The position numbers were made by a program, and so were the translations under genes. A stretch of 64,000 nt of DNA from 21-14-0-10-47-8 sp966211455 (GTDB lineage Bacteria; Bdellovibrionota; Bdellovibrionia; Bdellovibrionales; Bdellovibrionaceae), in the NCBI GenBank assembly GCA_966211455.1, contig CBIHNI010000009.1, positions 62,001 to 126,000 on the forward strand, in the 5' to 3' direction. Shown here piece after piece: positions 33,841 to 43,103 of this stretch. The notes below the pieces were generated by a model. That model saw only the letters and a program-made list of their open reading frames with translations. It ran no database searches and was not told where the DNA came from. Position 1 is the stretch's first letter, and every line of letters starts with the position of its first letter.

Positions 33841-36800
33841 GTTCTTTCATCTCATCCTGTTTTTTAATCCAGACATTGATCAAAGACAGAAGCTTCTGCG
33901 CGTCAACCGGCTTCGTGATGTAATCCGAAGCGCCCGCCGCTAAGCACTTCTCGCGGTCGCCCTTCATCGCTTTTGCGGTCAGGGTGATGATTGGCAGATT
34001 CTGATACAGCTCGTTTTCACGAATGCGCTTGGTCGCTTCGATGCCATCCATCTCTGGCATCATTACGTCCATCAAAATCAGATCAAAGTCACCGCGCTCT
34101 TGTAGCATCTTCAGTCCCACTTTTCCGTTTTCGGCATAAGAGACATTCATTCCACGCGCTTCCAACACGCTGGTCAGGGCAAAGATATTTCTCATGTCGT
34201 CATCGACCAACAAGATCTTGCGACCGGTGAAATCCACATCGTCCGGCAAAGCCGGAATCTCGGATGTCGGATCAAATTTCGGCAGGTTCTTCTCTTCCGC
34301 CGCACCTTTATAGCGCTGAGGCAGATACAGCGTGAACGTGCTTCCCTGTCCCGGCGTGCTGTGCACTTCGATAAATCCACCCAGCAGCAACGCGATTTCG
34401 CGACTGATGGTCAGGCCTAAACCGGTTCCGCCGTATTTACGGCTGGTGGTGCCATCCGCCTGTTGGAAGGCTTCGAAGATTAACTTCTGCTTATCTTCCG
34501 GAATTCCGATTCCCGTGTCCGTCACCGAGAAGGCCAGAACGCGCTTGGCTTGATTCAGGCTATCCATTTGGAAGTTGCGATGCTTATCCGCCAATGACAC
34601 TTGCAACGTCACCTGACCTTCAGCTGTGAACTTGAAGGCGTTCGACAGCAAGTTCTTCAGAATCTGATGCAGACGATTGTTATCGGTGAACATGATCTTC
34701 GGAACCGATGGCGCGATATCCACCGAGAACTCCAAGTTCTTATGTTGCGCAACCGGTCTGAAGTTCTGCTCCATGTTCTCGCCCAAATCGCCCAAACTGA
34801 TTTCACGCGGCTCGATCGGCATCTTTCCGGCTTCCACTTTCGAAAGATCCAAGATCTCGTTGATCAGTGAAAGCAGATCGTTGCCGGCCGAATAAACGGT
34901 ATTGGCAAACTTCACTTGCTCGACGGTCAGATTCTTGTCTTTGTTCTCCGCCAAAGATTTTGACAGGATCAACAGGCTGTTCAGCGGTGTGCGCAGCTCG
35001 TGCGACATGTTCGCCAAGAATTCTGATTTGTACTTGGAAATCAGCGAAAGCTGTTCGGCTTTTTCCTCCAAAGACAACGAGGCCTGTTCGACTTCGTTGT
35101 TTTTGACTTCCAGAAGTTTCGCTTTGTCTTCCAGTTCTTTTGCTTGCGCTTCCAATTCGGCATTTGATCTTTGCAGCTCTTGCAGAAGTTCTTCCGTCCG
35201 CATCGAGCTTGAGATCATGTTCAAGATAACGCCGATTGAATCCATCAGCTGATCCAAGAAGTTCAAATAGTTCGGCGTAAAGCGCGAGAAGCTGGCGAGC
35301 TCGATCACCGCTTTCAATTCGCCTTCGAATAGAACCGGCAATACGACCACGTTCAATGGTTTCGCTTCGCCCAACGAAGACGCAATGTAGACGTAATCGT
35401 CCGGAACATTGACCAGCAAAATGCGCTTCTTTTCAAACGCGCACTGACCGACCAGGCCTTCTTTCAACTTGAATTTGTTCGCCACATTCTTGCGCATGGT
35501 GAAGCCGTAGCTTGCAACCAGATTCAAGGTCGGCTCGCCTTCTTCTTGGTCCATCATAAAGAATGTTCCATGCTGAGCATCGATCAACGGTGTCAGCTCG
35601 GACATAATCAACTGCGCAACCGCCGTGATTGAACGCTGACCTTGCATCATCCCCGAGAACTTGGCCAGATTGGTTTTCAGCCAGTCTTGCTCGGTGTTCT
35701 TTTCGGTGGTGTCTTTCAGGTTCGAAATCATTTGGTTGATGTTATTCTTAAGCGCCGCGACTTCCCCTTGCGCATCGACCGTCACCGATCGAGTCAAGTC
35801 CCCTTCGGTGACCGCCGTCGAAACCTCGGCGATTGCACGAACCTGAGAGGTCAGATTTCCCGCCAGCTGATTTACGTTGTCGGTCAAATCTTTCCAGGTA
35901 CCCGCAGCACCTGGAACTTTCGCCTGACCCCCCAGCTTCCCTTCGATTCCGACCTCACGAGCAACCGTGGTCACCTGATCGGCAAAGGTACGAAGAGTAT
36001 CGGTCATGTTATTGATCGTTTCCGCAAGGGCTGCGACTTCACCTTTGGCTTCAAGGACGAACTTTTGATTCAAGTCCCCATCCGCAACAGCGGTCACGAC
36101 CTTGATAATGCCGCGAACCTGAGAGGTGAGGTTCGTCGCCATAAAGTTCACGTTATCCGTCAAATCTTTCCAAGTACCCGCCACACCTGGCACACGCGCT
36201 TGCGCCCCCAGCTTTCCTTCAATACCGACTTCGCGGGCAACCGTGGTCACCTGATCCGCAAATGTACGAAGTGTATCGACCATCGAGTTCATGGTTTCTG
36301 CAAGGGCCGCCACTTCTCCTTTGGCTTCAAGAACGAACTTTTGATTCAGGTCTCCATTTGCAACCGCGGTTACAACCTTGATGATACCTCGGACCTGTTT
36401 TGTCAGGTTCGACGCCATAAAGTTCACATTATCGGTGAGGTCCTTCCAGGTTCCAGAAACGCCGCGGACTTCCGCTTGGCCTCCCAATTTCCCTTCGGTC
36501 CCAACTTCCTTCGCCACACGAGTCACTTCAGATGCGAATGACGAGAGCTGGTCCACCATCTTGTTGATCACGTCTTTGATCTGCAGGATTTCGCCGCGAA
36601 CATCGACCGTGATCTTTTGTCCCAAATCCCCATTTGCAATCGCGGTCGCGACTTTCGATACGTCACGAAGCTGAACGGTCAGATTCGACGCCATCGCGTT
36701 CACGTTGTCGGTCAAATCTTTCCAAGTTCCAGAAACACCTTTCACATCGGCCTGACCACCCAGTTTTCCCTCGGTACCGACCTCTTTCGCCACACGAGTC

Positions 36801-39361
36801 ACCTCGGCTGCGAACGAGTTCAGCTGATCCACCATGGTGTTAATGGTGTTTTTAAGCTCTAGGATTTCACCTTTGACGTCGACCGTAATTTTCTGTGACA
36901 AGTCGCCTTTGGCAACCGCGGTCGTCACTTTTGCGATGTTACGAACTTGGTTCGTCAAGTTGCCGGCCAGAACGTTCACGTTGTCGGTCAAATCTTTCCA
37001 AGTTCCGCTGACACCTTTCACGTCCGCTTGTCCACCAAGCTTACCTTCGGTCCCAACTTCTTTTGCGACACGAGTCACCTCTGAAGAGAATGATCGCAGC
37101 GTATCCACCATCGTGTTGATGGTGTTCTTCAATTCGAAGATTTCACCGCGGGCATCGACCGTGATCTTTTGTGACAAGTCACCGTTTGCAACCGCCGTGG
37201 TGACTTTGGCGATATTACGAACCTGCGAGGTCAAGTTACCCGCAAGCTGATTCACATTATCCGTCAAATCTTTCCAGGTTCCGCTGACACCTTTAACTTG
37301 TGCCTGCCCACCCAGTTTACCTTCGGTCCCGACTTCTTTTGCGACCCGTGTAACCTCGGCTGCGAATGATGACAGCTGATCCACCATGGTGTTGATCGTG
37401 CTCTTCAGTTCCAAGATTTCGCCGCGGGCATCGACCGTGATCTTTTGTGACAAGTCACCTTTCGCAACCGCGGTCGTCACTTTTGCGATGTTACGAACTT
37501 GGTTCGTCAAGTTGCCGGCCAGAACGTTCACGTTGTCGGTCAAATCTTTCCAGGTGCCACTCACACCTTTGACGTCCGCTTGTCCACCAAGCTTACCCTC
37601 GGTACCGACCTCTTTCGCAACACGTGTGACTTCGGATGCGAATGACGAGAGCTGGTCCACCATCTTGTTGATCACGTCTTTGATCTGCAGGATTTCGCCG
37701 CGAACATCGACCGTGATCTTTTGTCCCAAATCCCCATTTGCAATCGCGGTCGCGACTTTCGATACGTCACGAAGCTGAACTGTCAGATTCGACGCCATCG
37801 CGTTCACATTGTCGGTCAAATCTTTCCAGGTGCCACTCACACCTTTGACGTCCGCTTGTCCGCCCAGACGACCTTCGGTACCGACCTCTTTCGATACGCG
37901 AGTCACCTCGGCCGCGAAGGATCGAAGTGTTTCCACCATGGTGTTGATGGTGTCTTTGAGCTCAAGGATTTCACCTTTCGCATCAACCGTGATCTTTTGT
38001 GACAAGTCACCGTTTGCAACGGCAGTGGTGACTTTGGCGATATTACGAACCTGTGCGGTCAAGTTGTTGGCAAGACCGTTCACGTTGTCGGTCAGATCGC
38101 GCCATGTTCCGGAAACACCTTTGACATCGGCCTGACCGCCCAAGCGGCCTTCCGTACCGACTTCTTTTGCGACACGGGTGACTTCGGCTGCGAAGGATCG
38201 AAGCGTATCCACCATCGTGTTGATCGTGTTTTTCAGTTCTAAGATTTCACCGCGGGCATCGACCGTGATTTTTTGTGACAAGTCACCGTTTGCAACCGCC
38301 GTGGTGACTTTGGCGATATTACGAACCTGTGCGGTCAAGTTGTTGGCAAGACCGTTCACGTTGTCTGTCAAATCTTTCCAAGTTCCAGAAACACCTTTCA
38401 CATCGGCCTGACCGCCCAAACGTCCTTCAGTACCGACCTCCTTCGCGACCCGCGTGACCTCGGCTGCGAATGATGACAGCTGATCCACCATGACGTTGAT
38501 GGTGTTCTTTAACTCGTAGACTTCGCCCTTGGCATCGACCGTGATCTTTTGCGACAAGTCCCCTTGCGCAACCGCAGTGGTAACCTTTGCGATGTTACGA
38601 ACCTGCGAGGTCAAATTTCCCGCCAGCTGATTTACGTTATCGGTCAAATCTTTCCAAACGCCAGAGGCCCCTTTCACGTCGGCCTGACCGCCCAGTTTTC
38701 CTTCGGTACCGACTTCCTTCGCCACACGGGTCACCTCGGATGCGAACGAGTTCAACTGATCCGTCATCAAGTTCACGGTGGTACCGATACGATAGAACTC
38801 CCCTTTCACCGGACGTCCATCAATTTCCAGAGACATTTTCTGAGACAAGTCACCTTTGGCGACCGAGGTGATAACCCGCGCCAGCTCATTCGTCGGCTGA
38901 ACCAAGTCCCCGATGATCGAGTTGAAACTTTCCACCGTCGTCGCCCAAGAACCTTTGACGATTCCGGTGACGGCACGTTCGTTCATGCGACCTTCTTGTC
39001 CGACCATCTTGGTGACGCGAACAAATTCGTCGGCGATATTGCGATTGATTTCGACGATGTCGTTTAAGACCTCGCCGATTTCCGAGATCAAACCGTCTGT
39101 CGCCGCCGAAAAGTGAACATCAAAGTCCCCTTGGCGCACGGCTTTTACCATTTGCAGAAGCGCGCGCAGCTGATCGCGCTCGGGTGTTCCCACCGAATCC
39201 GCCGGGATCGCTTGGTAGCGTTGGATCTTGCCGTTTTTATCGATCTTTTTTTGAGCTGAATTTGAGATTCCCTTGGCGATGACTGCAGCTGGAATCTTCT
39301 TTTTTCCGCGCACAGATTTAGCGGCTTTTCCTTCATTCAAAGGAAGGTTGGATCCTGACAT
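33827..39361 (-). CDS. giant HAMP-array hybrid histidine kinase
   Basis: An 1844-aa soluble protein without membrane segment. Residues about 60-1215 are a tandem array of HAMP-type units; eleven are near-complete, mostly 92 aa long (pattern VTTAVAxGDLSQKITVDxxGEI ... KDLTDNVNxLAxNLT). Then come a GAF domain (about 1260-1400), a coiled coil, HisKA with NMSHELRTPL, an HATPase (GGTGLGLTI) and a receiver with the Asp in LILMDVMMPEMDG. The design recalls fungal group III (Nik1/Os1) kinases, which have fewer HAMP units. It is first in a five-gene operon down to 30830. The array is likely a long signal-conducting rod, and its repeats show recent duplication (separate repeat entries). Confidence 0.9.
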   Translation of the reverse strand: MSGSNLPLNEGKAAKSVRGKKKIPAAVIAKGISNSAQKKIDKNGKIQRYQAIPADSVGTPERDQLRALLQMVKAVRQGDFDVHFSAATDGLISEIGEVLNDIVEINRNIADEFVRVTKMVGQEGRMNERAVTGIVKGSWATTVESFNSIIGDLVQPTNELARVITSVAKGDLSQKMSLEIDGRPVKGEFYRIGTTVNLMTDQLNSFASEVTRVAKEVGTEGKLGGQADVKGASGVWKDLTDNVNQLAGNLTSQVRNIAKVTTAVAQGDLSQKITVDAKGEVYELKNTINVMVDQLSSFAAEVTRVAKEVGTEGRLGGQADVKGVSGTWKDLTDNVNGLANNLTAQVRNIAKVTTAVANGDLSQKITVDARGEILELKNTINTMVDTLRSFAAEVTRVAKEVGTEGRLGGQADVKGVSGTWRDLTDNVNGLANNLTAQVRNIAKVTTAVANGDLSQKITVDAKGEILELKDTINTMVETLRSFAAEVTRVSKEVGTEGRLGGQADVKGVSGTWKDLTDNVNAMASNLTVQLRDVSKVATAIANGDLGQKITVDVRGEILQIKDVINKMVDQLSSFASEVTRVAKEVGTEGKLGGQADVKGVSGTWKDLTDNVNVLAGNLTNQVRNIAKVTTAVAKGDLSQKITVDARGEILELKSTINTMVDQLSSFAAEVTRVAKEVGTEGKLGGQAQVKGVSGTWKDLTDNVNQLAGNLTSQVRNIAKVTTAVANGDLSQKITVDARGEIFELKNTINTMVDTLRSFSSEVTRVAKEVGTEGKLGGQADVKGVSGTWKDLTDNVNVLAGNLTNQVRNIAKVTTAVAKGDLSQKITVDVKGEILELKNTINTMVDQLNSFAAEVTRVAKEVGTEGKLGGQADVKGVSGTWKDLTDNVNAMASNLTVQLRDVSKVATAIANGDLGQKITVDVRGEILQIKDVINKMVDQLSSFASEVTRVAKEVGTEGKLGGQAEVRGVSGTWKDLTDNVNFMASNLTKQVRGIIKVVTAVANGDLNQKFVLEAKGEVAALAETMNSMVDTLRTFADQVTTVAREVGIEGKLGAQARVPGVAGTWKDLTDNVNFMATNLTSQVRGIIKVVTAVADGDLNQKFVLEAKGEVAALAETINNMTDTLRTFADQVTTVAREVGIEGKLGGQAKVPGAAGTWKDLTDNVNQLAGNLTSQVRAIAEVSTAVTEGDLTRSVTVDAQGEVAALKNNINQMISNLKDTTEKNTEQDWLKTNLAKFSGMMQGQRSITAVAQLIMSELTPLIDAQHGTFFMMDQEEGEPTLNLVASYGFTMRKNVANKFKLKEGLVGQCAFEKKRILLVNVPDDYVYIASSLGEAKPLNVVVLPVLFEGELKAVIELASFSRFTPNYLNFLDQLMDSIGVILNMISSSMRTEELLQELQRSNAELEAQAKELEDKAKLLEVKNNEVEQASLSLEEKAEQLSLISKYKSEFLANMSHELRTPLNSLLILSKSLAENKDKNLTVEQVKFANTVYSAGNDLLSLINEILDLSKVEAGKMPIEPREISLGDLGENMEQNFRPVAQHKNLEFSVDIAPSVPKIMFTDNNRLHQILKNLLSNAFKFTAEGQVTLQVSLADKHRNFQMDSLNQAKRVLAFSVTDTGIGIPEDKQKLIFEAFQQADGTTSRKYGGTGLGLTISREIALLLGGFIEVHSTPGQGSTFTLYLPQRYKGAAEEKNLPKFDPTSEIPALPDDVDFTGRKILLVDDDMRNIFALTSVLEARGMNVSYAENGKVGLKMLQERGDFDLILMDVMMPEMDGIEATKRIRENELYQNLPIITLTAKAMKGDREKCLAAGASDYITKPVDAQKLLSLINVWIKKQDEMKEHAVH
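36531..36676. repeat. perfect 146-bp repeat, copy 1 (partner at 37635-37780)
   Basis: Identical base for base to 37635-37780, 1104 bp away, which is exactly four 276-bp units. It indicates a recent four-unit duplication or gene conversion inside the kinase gene. Confidence 0.9.
37635..37780. repeat. perfect 146-bp repeat, copy 2 (partner at 36531-36676)
   Basis: Second copy of the identical 146-bp segment; the first mismatch after it is G versus T in the next codon region. Confidence 0.9.
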
Positions 39362-39631
39362 TTGGTTTTTCTCCCCATCACACGTGTCCGGAACCAGTCT
39401 TCGATCGAAAATTCAAACGCCGACCGCCTCTATGCAGCAAGCAGCAAAAATTTAAAACGAACGAATCTGACTCCGGTGGTTTTGGGAACCAAGCAGCAAA
39501 AAAGGTTCCAATTGACTTGAAACTTCAACGCAAAATAATTCGCTTTGGCAAAGATCTTGGGGAAATATTCCCGGGGCGTGACACAAAGATCAAAAAGACA
39601 TTTGCCCCAATTTAAAGATTGGCAACATGAA

Positions 39632-40132
39632 TCAAAGCTCATCTTCGAAGAGACTTGGCGTGCCCTTTTCCAAATCTAAAAGAAAGCGTTTTTTATCCAA
39701 TCCGCCCGAATATCCGGCAAGAGTTCCGTTCGAAGCAATAACCCTGTGGCATGGCACAATGATCGAAAGCGGGTTGCGACCATTTGCCGATCCCACGGCT
39801 CGCATCGCACCTGTTTGCAAACGATCGGCGATTTGTTTGTAAGACGTGGTTTCACCATAAGGAATCTTCACCAGCTCATCCCAAACTTTTCTTTGAAAAT
39901 GGGTTCCGGCTTGATCTAGCGGAATTTCGAATTCCGTGCGATCACCCGCAAAGTATTCATTCAACTGCTGAACCGTCAGCTCCAGGATTTTCGTGTTCGG
40001 CTCGGATGATTTTAAAGACGACGCCATTTCAGCTTTTTGTTTTTTCCACAAAATCGCCTGCAGGCCTTTTTCCGAAGCCACCAGATACAAAGGCCCAATT
40101 GGTGATTTCATTTCCCATTGAAGCTGCTTCAT
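39632..40132 (-). CDS. ogt: methylated-DNA--protein-cysteine methyltransferase (Ogt/MGMT)
   Basis: A 166-aa suicide DNA repair protein that takes methyl groups from O6-methylguanine onto Cys128 in the PCHRV motif. Other family marks are the helix-turn-helix region PYGETTSYKQIADRL, the RAVGSANGRNP arginine-finger segment and the GYSGGLDKKRFLL end. The start at 40132 overlaps by ATGA the stop of the Ada-AlkA gene; a longer in-frame start would extend into that gene. Together they make an alkylation-repair operon, probably induced by the Ada part of the fusion. Confidence 0.93.
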   Translation of the reverse strand: MKQLQWEMKSPIGPLYLVASEKGLQAILWKKQKAEMASSLKSSEPNTKILELTVQQLNEYFAGDRTEFEIPLDQAGTHFQRKVWDELVKIPYGETTSYKQIADRLQTGAMRAVGSANGRNPLSIIVPCHRVIASNGTLAGYSGGLDKKRFLLDLEKGTPSLFEDEL

Positions 40133-41574
40133 TTTGCGATCTCCTTTGTCGTTGTCTCTGAAGTTTTCCAATACTCTCGCCACATCAAGGCGGCCGCGTA
40201 TCCACGCCACGGGCTCATTTGCTCGAGCCATTCTTTCGAGTGAATTTTCAAAGCCCGCGCCAAAATCAAATCGCTACTTGGAAAGCTATCGGTGTTCCGC
40301 AAAGCCTTCAGCGCCATGTACTGTGCGGTCCAAGGACCGATACCCGGAATTTCCATCACATCCTTCAAGAATTTTTCCACATCCTGGGTTGGCTCTAACG
40401 AAATCGTTCCATTCACAATGGCTTGCGAAAATGCCATCAGACTTTCTTTGCGCTTCCTTGTCGTTCGCAAAGAGCCGAGGTCCGCTTTTAGAATCTGCTT
40501 CGCCGTTGGGAAGAGCCTCACTCTTTTTTCGCCGGTTTGATCCGGCGCTTCGACTCCGGCAAGCTCGATCAGATCCTTTACCAGCGAGCGGCCCATCTTG
40601 ACGCTGACCAACTGGCCCAGAATGGTGGCGATCGCGATTTCAAACGGATCCCAGCCGGACGGCAAACGCACGCCCGGATTCTTCTTTAAGATTTTTTTCA
40701 GCAAGGGATCGATTTCCAAGACGTTAGCGACGACCACCGGATCGGAATCCAGATCAAACATCGCCCGCACCCGCGAAATGATTTGATGAATGAATCGGGT
40801 GTCCGGAAAATCGATTTCCACCTTGATCTGGGCTTTTTCAGCTTCGTGGCTGACGCTGATTTCGCCAACCTGATCATCGAAATGAATCACCCGGGTCAAA
40901 CGTCCGTCTCGGACTTGCTGAAGATCTCCGACCGGATGATTGTCGTAAAAATTTAAAAGCCCATCGAAATCAAATGGCGGCCGATACGGAAGCGACACAC
41001 ACAGTCTTTCACCCTTGGCATTTTGCTGACGGCGGATTTCTCGCGGTGGCCGTTTGAAACGTTCTTTGAAAGCATCGTTGAACCTTCGGATCGAGCTAAA
41101 GCCCGCCGCATGTGAAATTTCCCCCATACTCAGGGCCGTTTCGGTGATCAACTGCCGCGCCAAGTTCAGCCGATTTTCAAAGGCGATCTGTTTCGGAGTC
41201 TTTCCAATCTCGGCCATAAACAGACGTCGCAGGTGACGAGCCGAAACGCCGAACAGATCGGCGAATCGATCCTCGTTGAATTCCAAACTTTCACGTTGAT
41301 GCAAAATCTTAACGGCCCGCTGGACCGTCGCCGTTTTCCCAATCCAGGCCGGAGATCGGGGCGCGCTTTCGGGGCGACATCTCAGACAAGGTCGATACCC
41401 CGCCTTCTCGGCTTCCAGATGATGTGAAAAGAACTCGACATTCTCACGCTTCGGTTTCGCCGGGCAGATCGGTCGGCAATAAATGCCGGTGGTCTTCACC
41501 CCGACAAAGAATTTGCCATCGAACCTGGGATCTCGGGCCAGCATGGCTTGATAGAAAACATCGTCCTTTTTCAT
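40129..41574 (-). CDS. Ada regulatory domain fused to AlkA 3-methyladenine DNA glycosylase
   Basis: A 481-aa fusion. Residues 1-70 are the Ada zinc domain with Cys33, Cys37, Cys63 and Cys66, of which one accepts methyl from DNA phosphotriesters. Residues about 80-180 are an AraC-type helix-turn-helix (GFSSIRRFNDAFKERF). The rest is AlkA-like, with the helix-hairpin-helix MEIPGIGPWTAQYMAL and the catalytic Asp435 in FPSSDLILARA. The O6-methylguanine transferase half of classical Ada is missing and is supplied by the overlapping gene. Sensor, activator and repair enzyme are thus in one protein. This fusion is known in other bacteria. Confidence 0.92.
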   Translation of the reverse strand: MKKDDVFYQAMLARDPRFDGKFFVGVKTTGIYCRPICPAKPKRENVEFFSHHLEAEKAGYRPCLRCRPESAPRSPAWIGKTATVQRAVKILHQRESLEFNEDRFADLFGVSARHLRRLFMAEIGKTPKQIAFENRLNLARQLITETALSMGEISHAAGFSSIRRFNDAFKERFKRPPREIRRQQNAKGERLCVSLPYRPPFDFDGLLNFYDNHPVGDLQQVRDGRLTRVIHFDDQVGEISVSHEAEKAQIKVEIDFPDTRFIHQIISRVRAMFDLDSDPVVVANVLEIDPLLKKILKKNPGVRLPSGWDPFEIAIATILGQLVSVKMGRSLVKDLIELAGVEAPDQTGEKRVRLFPTAKQILKADLGSLRTTRKRKESLMAFSQAIVNGTISLEPTQDVEKFLKDVMEIPGIGPWTAQYMALKALRNTDSFPSSDLILARALKIHSKEWLEQMSPWRGYAAALMWREYWKTSETTTKEIAK

Positions 41575-41686
41575 GCCGTCAATCTAGCCCATGTTTCACA
41601 GAAAGTCTGGCCATTTTCGGACATCATCAAAAGCCTGGCTGGACCCTACCTTTCTTGACAGGACTTCAGCTCTCCCCGAGCATAAA

Positions 41687-42640
41687 ATGGTGTCCCATCT
41701 CATCAAAGGCCTTGTGCTTTTCAGCTGTTTTCTGACCTTTCAAGCCCAGGCTTTTTCCGAGCTGAAATGCTACACATTTACGGGTTGTCCGGGCGGCGGT
41801 CGCAGCACTTCGACATCCAGCAATCCTTCTTACGGAAATCAAATCCGCTTAAACCCTTCGGCCGTGCCAACCGAGGAAGGATTGGGACTTGAAACCATCC
41901 TTTACAGTGGTGAAGCCGATTTCGCTTTGGTCAAAGGCTTGGGCCGCGTCGGCGCCGCCGTCTCTCCTTCCAACAGTGAAGAGACCTTCTTCGGTCCTCC
42001 GGGTGTAGAAACCTCGCAAGACTATTTGGATCGCAAGCGAGAAGGAAAAAAATATCCCAACCAAAAAATCACCCTGGCGACCGCCTTCGATTTGGTGAAA
42101 CCCAAACAAAACGGTTTGCAAAGCTACAGCCTCCAAATGGGGGTGATGGGCCGTTACAACCGGAAAACTTATAACGTCAACCCTGGTGGCGGTTTGAGCG
42201 GAACCTTGGGCCCGATTTCCTTCGGCGCTTCGATCTACAAAGACGAAACGCAAGTCGACATGACAAGCGTCGGAAGCGTCGATCACCCGGTGATCGCCTT
42301 CGACGTCGCGACTTACAACTTTGGCGTCTCTTTGGGTTCGCTGCTGGTCGATTACTCGGTTCTACGCATGGAAGAAACGGAATCAAAAACGACTTCAACC
42401 GTGCGGCTGATCACCGGAAGCTTGATGGTGAAAAAAGTCATCCTGACCGTTTCTAAAAGAACGGAAGACAGCGATCGCGACGCTTACAACTTTGAAACAA
42501 AATTGCTGACGCCCAAAAAGATCAAAGAGGATTTTTTTGGCGGCATTCAGATCAATGCGACGAAACATCTGATGCTCGGGATCTTGTATAACTACTATCA
42601 GTTTCACGAGTACTCGCTGACGGCGACCTTATTTTTTTAG
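41687..42640 (+). CDS. outer-membrane beta-barrel-like protein
   Basis: A 318-aa protein with a signal peptide (MVSHLIKGLVLFSCFLTFQAQA). The mature sequence has many alternating beta strands rich in Tyr, Thr and Gly, and ends in SLTATLFF with a terminal Phe, as expected for outer-membrane barrels. Two Cys near the mature N-terminus (LKCYTFTGC) may form a disulfide. The start at 41687 is chosen for the signal peptide. It is divergent from the repair operon and convergent with the toxin-like gene. Confidence 0.65.
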   Translation: MVSHLIKGLVLFSCFLTFQAQAFSELKCYTFTGCPGGGRSTSTSSNPSYGNQIRLNPSAVPTEEGLGLETILYSGEADFALVKGLGRVGAAVSPSNSEETFFGPPGVETSQDYLDRKREGKKYPNQKITLATAFDLVKPKQNGLQSYSLQMGVMGRYNRKTYNVNPGGGLSGTLGPISFGASIYKDETQVDMTSVGSVDHPVIAFDVATYNFGVSLGSLLVDYSVLRMEETESKTTSTVRLITGSLMVKKVILTVSKRTEDSDRDAYNFETKLLTPKKIKEDFFGGIQINATKHLMLGILYNYYQFHEYSLTATLFF

Positions 42641-42666
42641 ATCGCGCCGTTTATCTCGCAAACGGT

Positions 42667-42963
42667 TTAGTACAAACTTTGGGTCTTTGTCGGAACCTTC
42701 ACGCCTTTAATAATTTGCAGGATTTGTTTCTCAGCATCGACCGCAAAGTACAAAAAGAGAGTCTCACGCATCTGAATGCGCAATTCATAGAGATTGTCTC
42801 GGAGCGTAACCACATTCAGCCAGTCGCCAGCGCGCAGGTCTTGAATTTTTTCCAAGACGAAGTTTTGCTCCAATGGCGTCAATTGACTGAGCCAGTCTTG
42901 AAATGTGGGCTCTCCCGGAGCCGTCACCGAGTATTGAACGTACTTATATGGTAATTCAGGCAT
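42667..42963 (-). CDS. RelE/HigB-like toxin-fold protein
   Basis: A 98-aa protein with the layout of RelE/ParE or Gp49-like toxins: FQDWLSQLTPLEQNFVLEKIQDL helices, then VTLRDNLYELRIQ, a strand with Arg and Phe-Leu-Tyr-Phe, and ILQIIKGVKVPTK with the basic end. In this family the late Arg, Lys and Tyr residues do mRNA cleavage. No antitoxin-like small gene is beside it on either side (30 bases to the convergent barrel gene, a divergent regulator on the other side), so it is solitary. It may be inactive as a toxin or controlled from elsewhere. Confidence 0.65.
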   Translation of the reverse strand: MPELPYKYVQYSVTAPGEPTFQDWLSQLTPLEQNFVLEKIQDLRAGDWLNVVTLRDNLYELRIQMRETLFLYFAVDAEKQILQIIKGVKVPTKTQSLY

Positions 42964-43103
42964 AAATCTGGGTTCGTTTTACGTGATCTTAAGATTGGGT
43001 TCAACCATGGGCGGCGCTTCCAGACTTTTTTGTGAGGACAAAAAAGTCCTCATCCATTTGGAAAAGCATTGTGTTTCCATCTCAGATTGGCTATCCCGGC
43101 GCC

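Larger units (their letters stand above)
35840..38895 (-). repeat. in-frame array of HAMP-coding repeats, 276-bp period
   Basis: About eleven units, ten of them 276 bp (92 codons), encoding the HAMP array of the giant kinase. Units differ by a few per cent to about 30 per cent at the DNA level. Boundaries are approximate. Confidence 0.85.

Noticed and set aside
35642..36541. Several plus-strand open frames opposite the HAMP array
   Set aside because: They repeat with the 276-bp period of the real gene and have no ribosome binding sites; they are by-products of the repeated sequence.
39485..39509. Inverted repeat GGAACC...GGTTCC downstream of ogt
   Set aside because: Only 6 bp of stem with a 13-base loop and no T run on either strand; not convincing as a terminator.
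41655..41686. TTGACA followed by a CATAAA-like hexamer before the outer-membrane protein gene
   Set aside because: Spacing is 20 bases and the -10 would touch the start codon, leaving no leader or ribosome binding site.
42647..42665. CCGTTT...AAACGG hairpin between convergent genes
   Set aside because: Short stem without a clear T run; possible weak bidirectional terminator but not supported enough to list.
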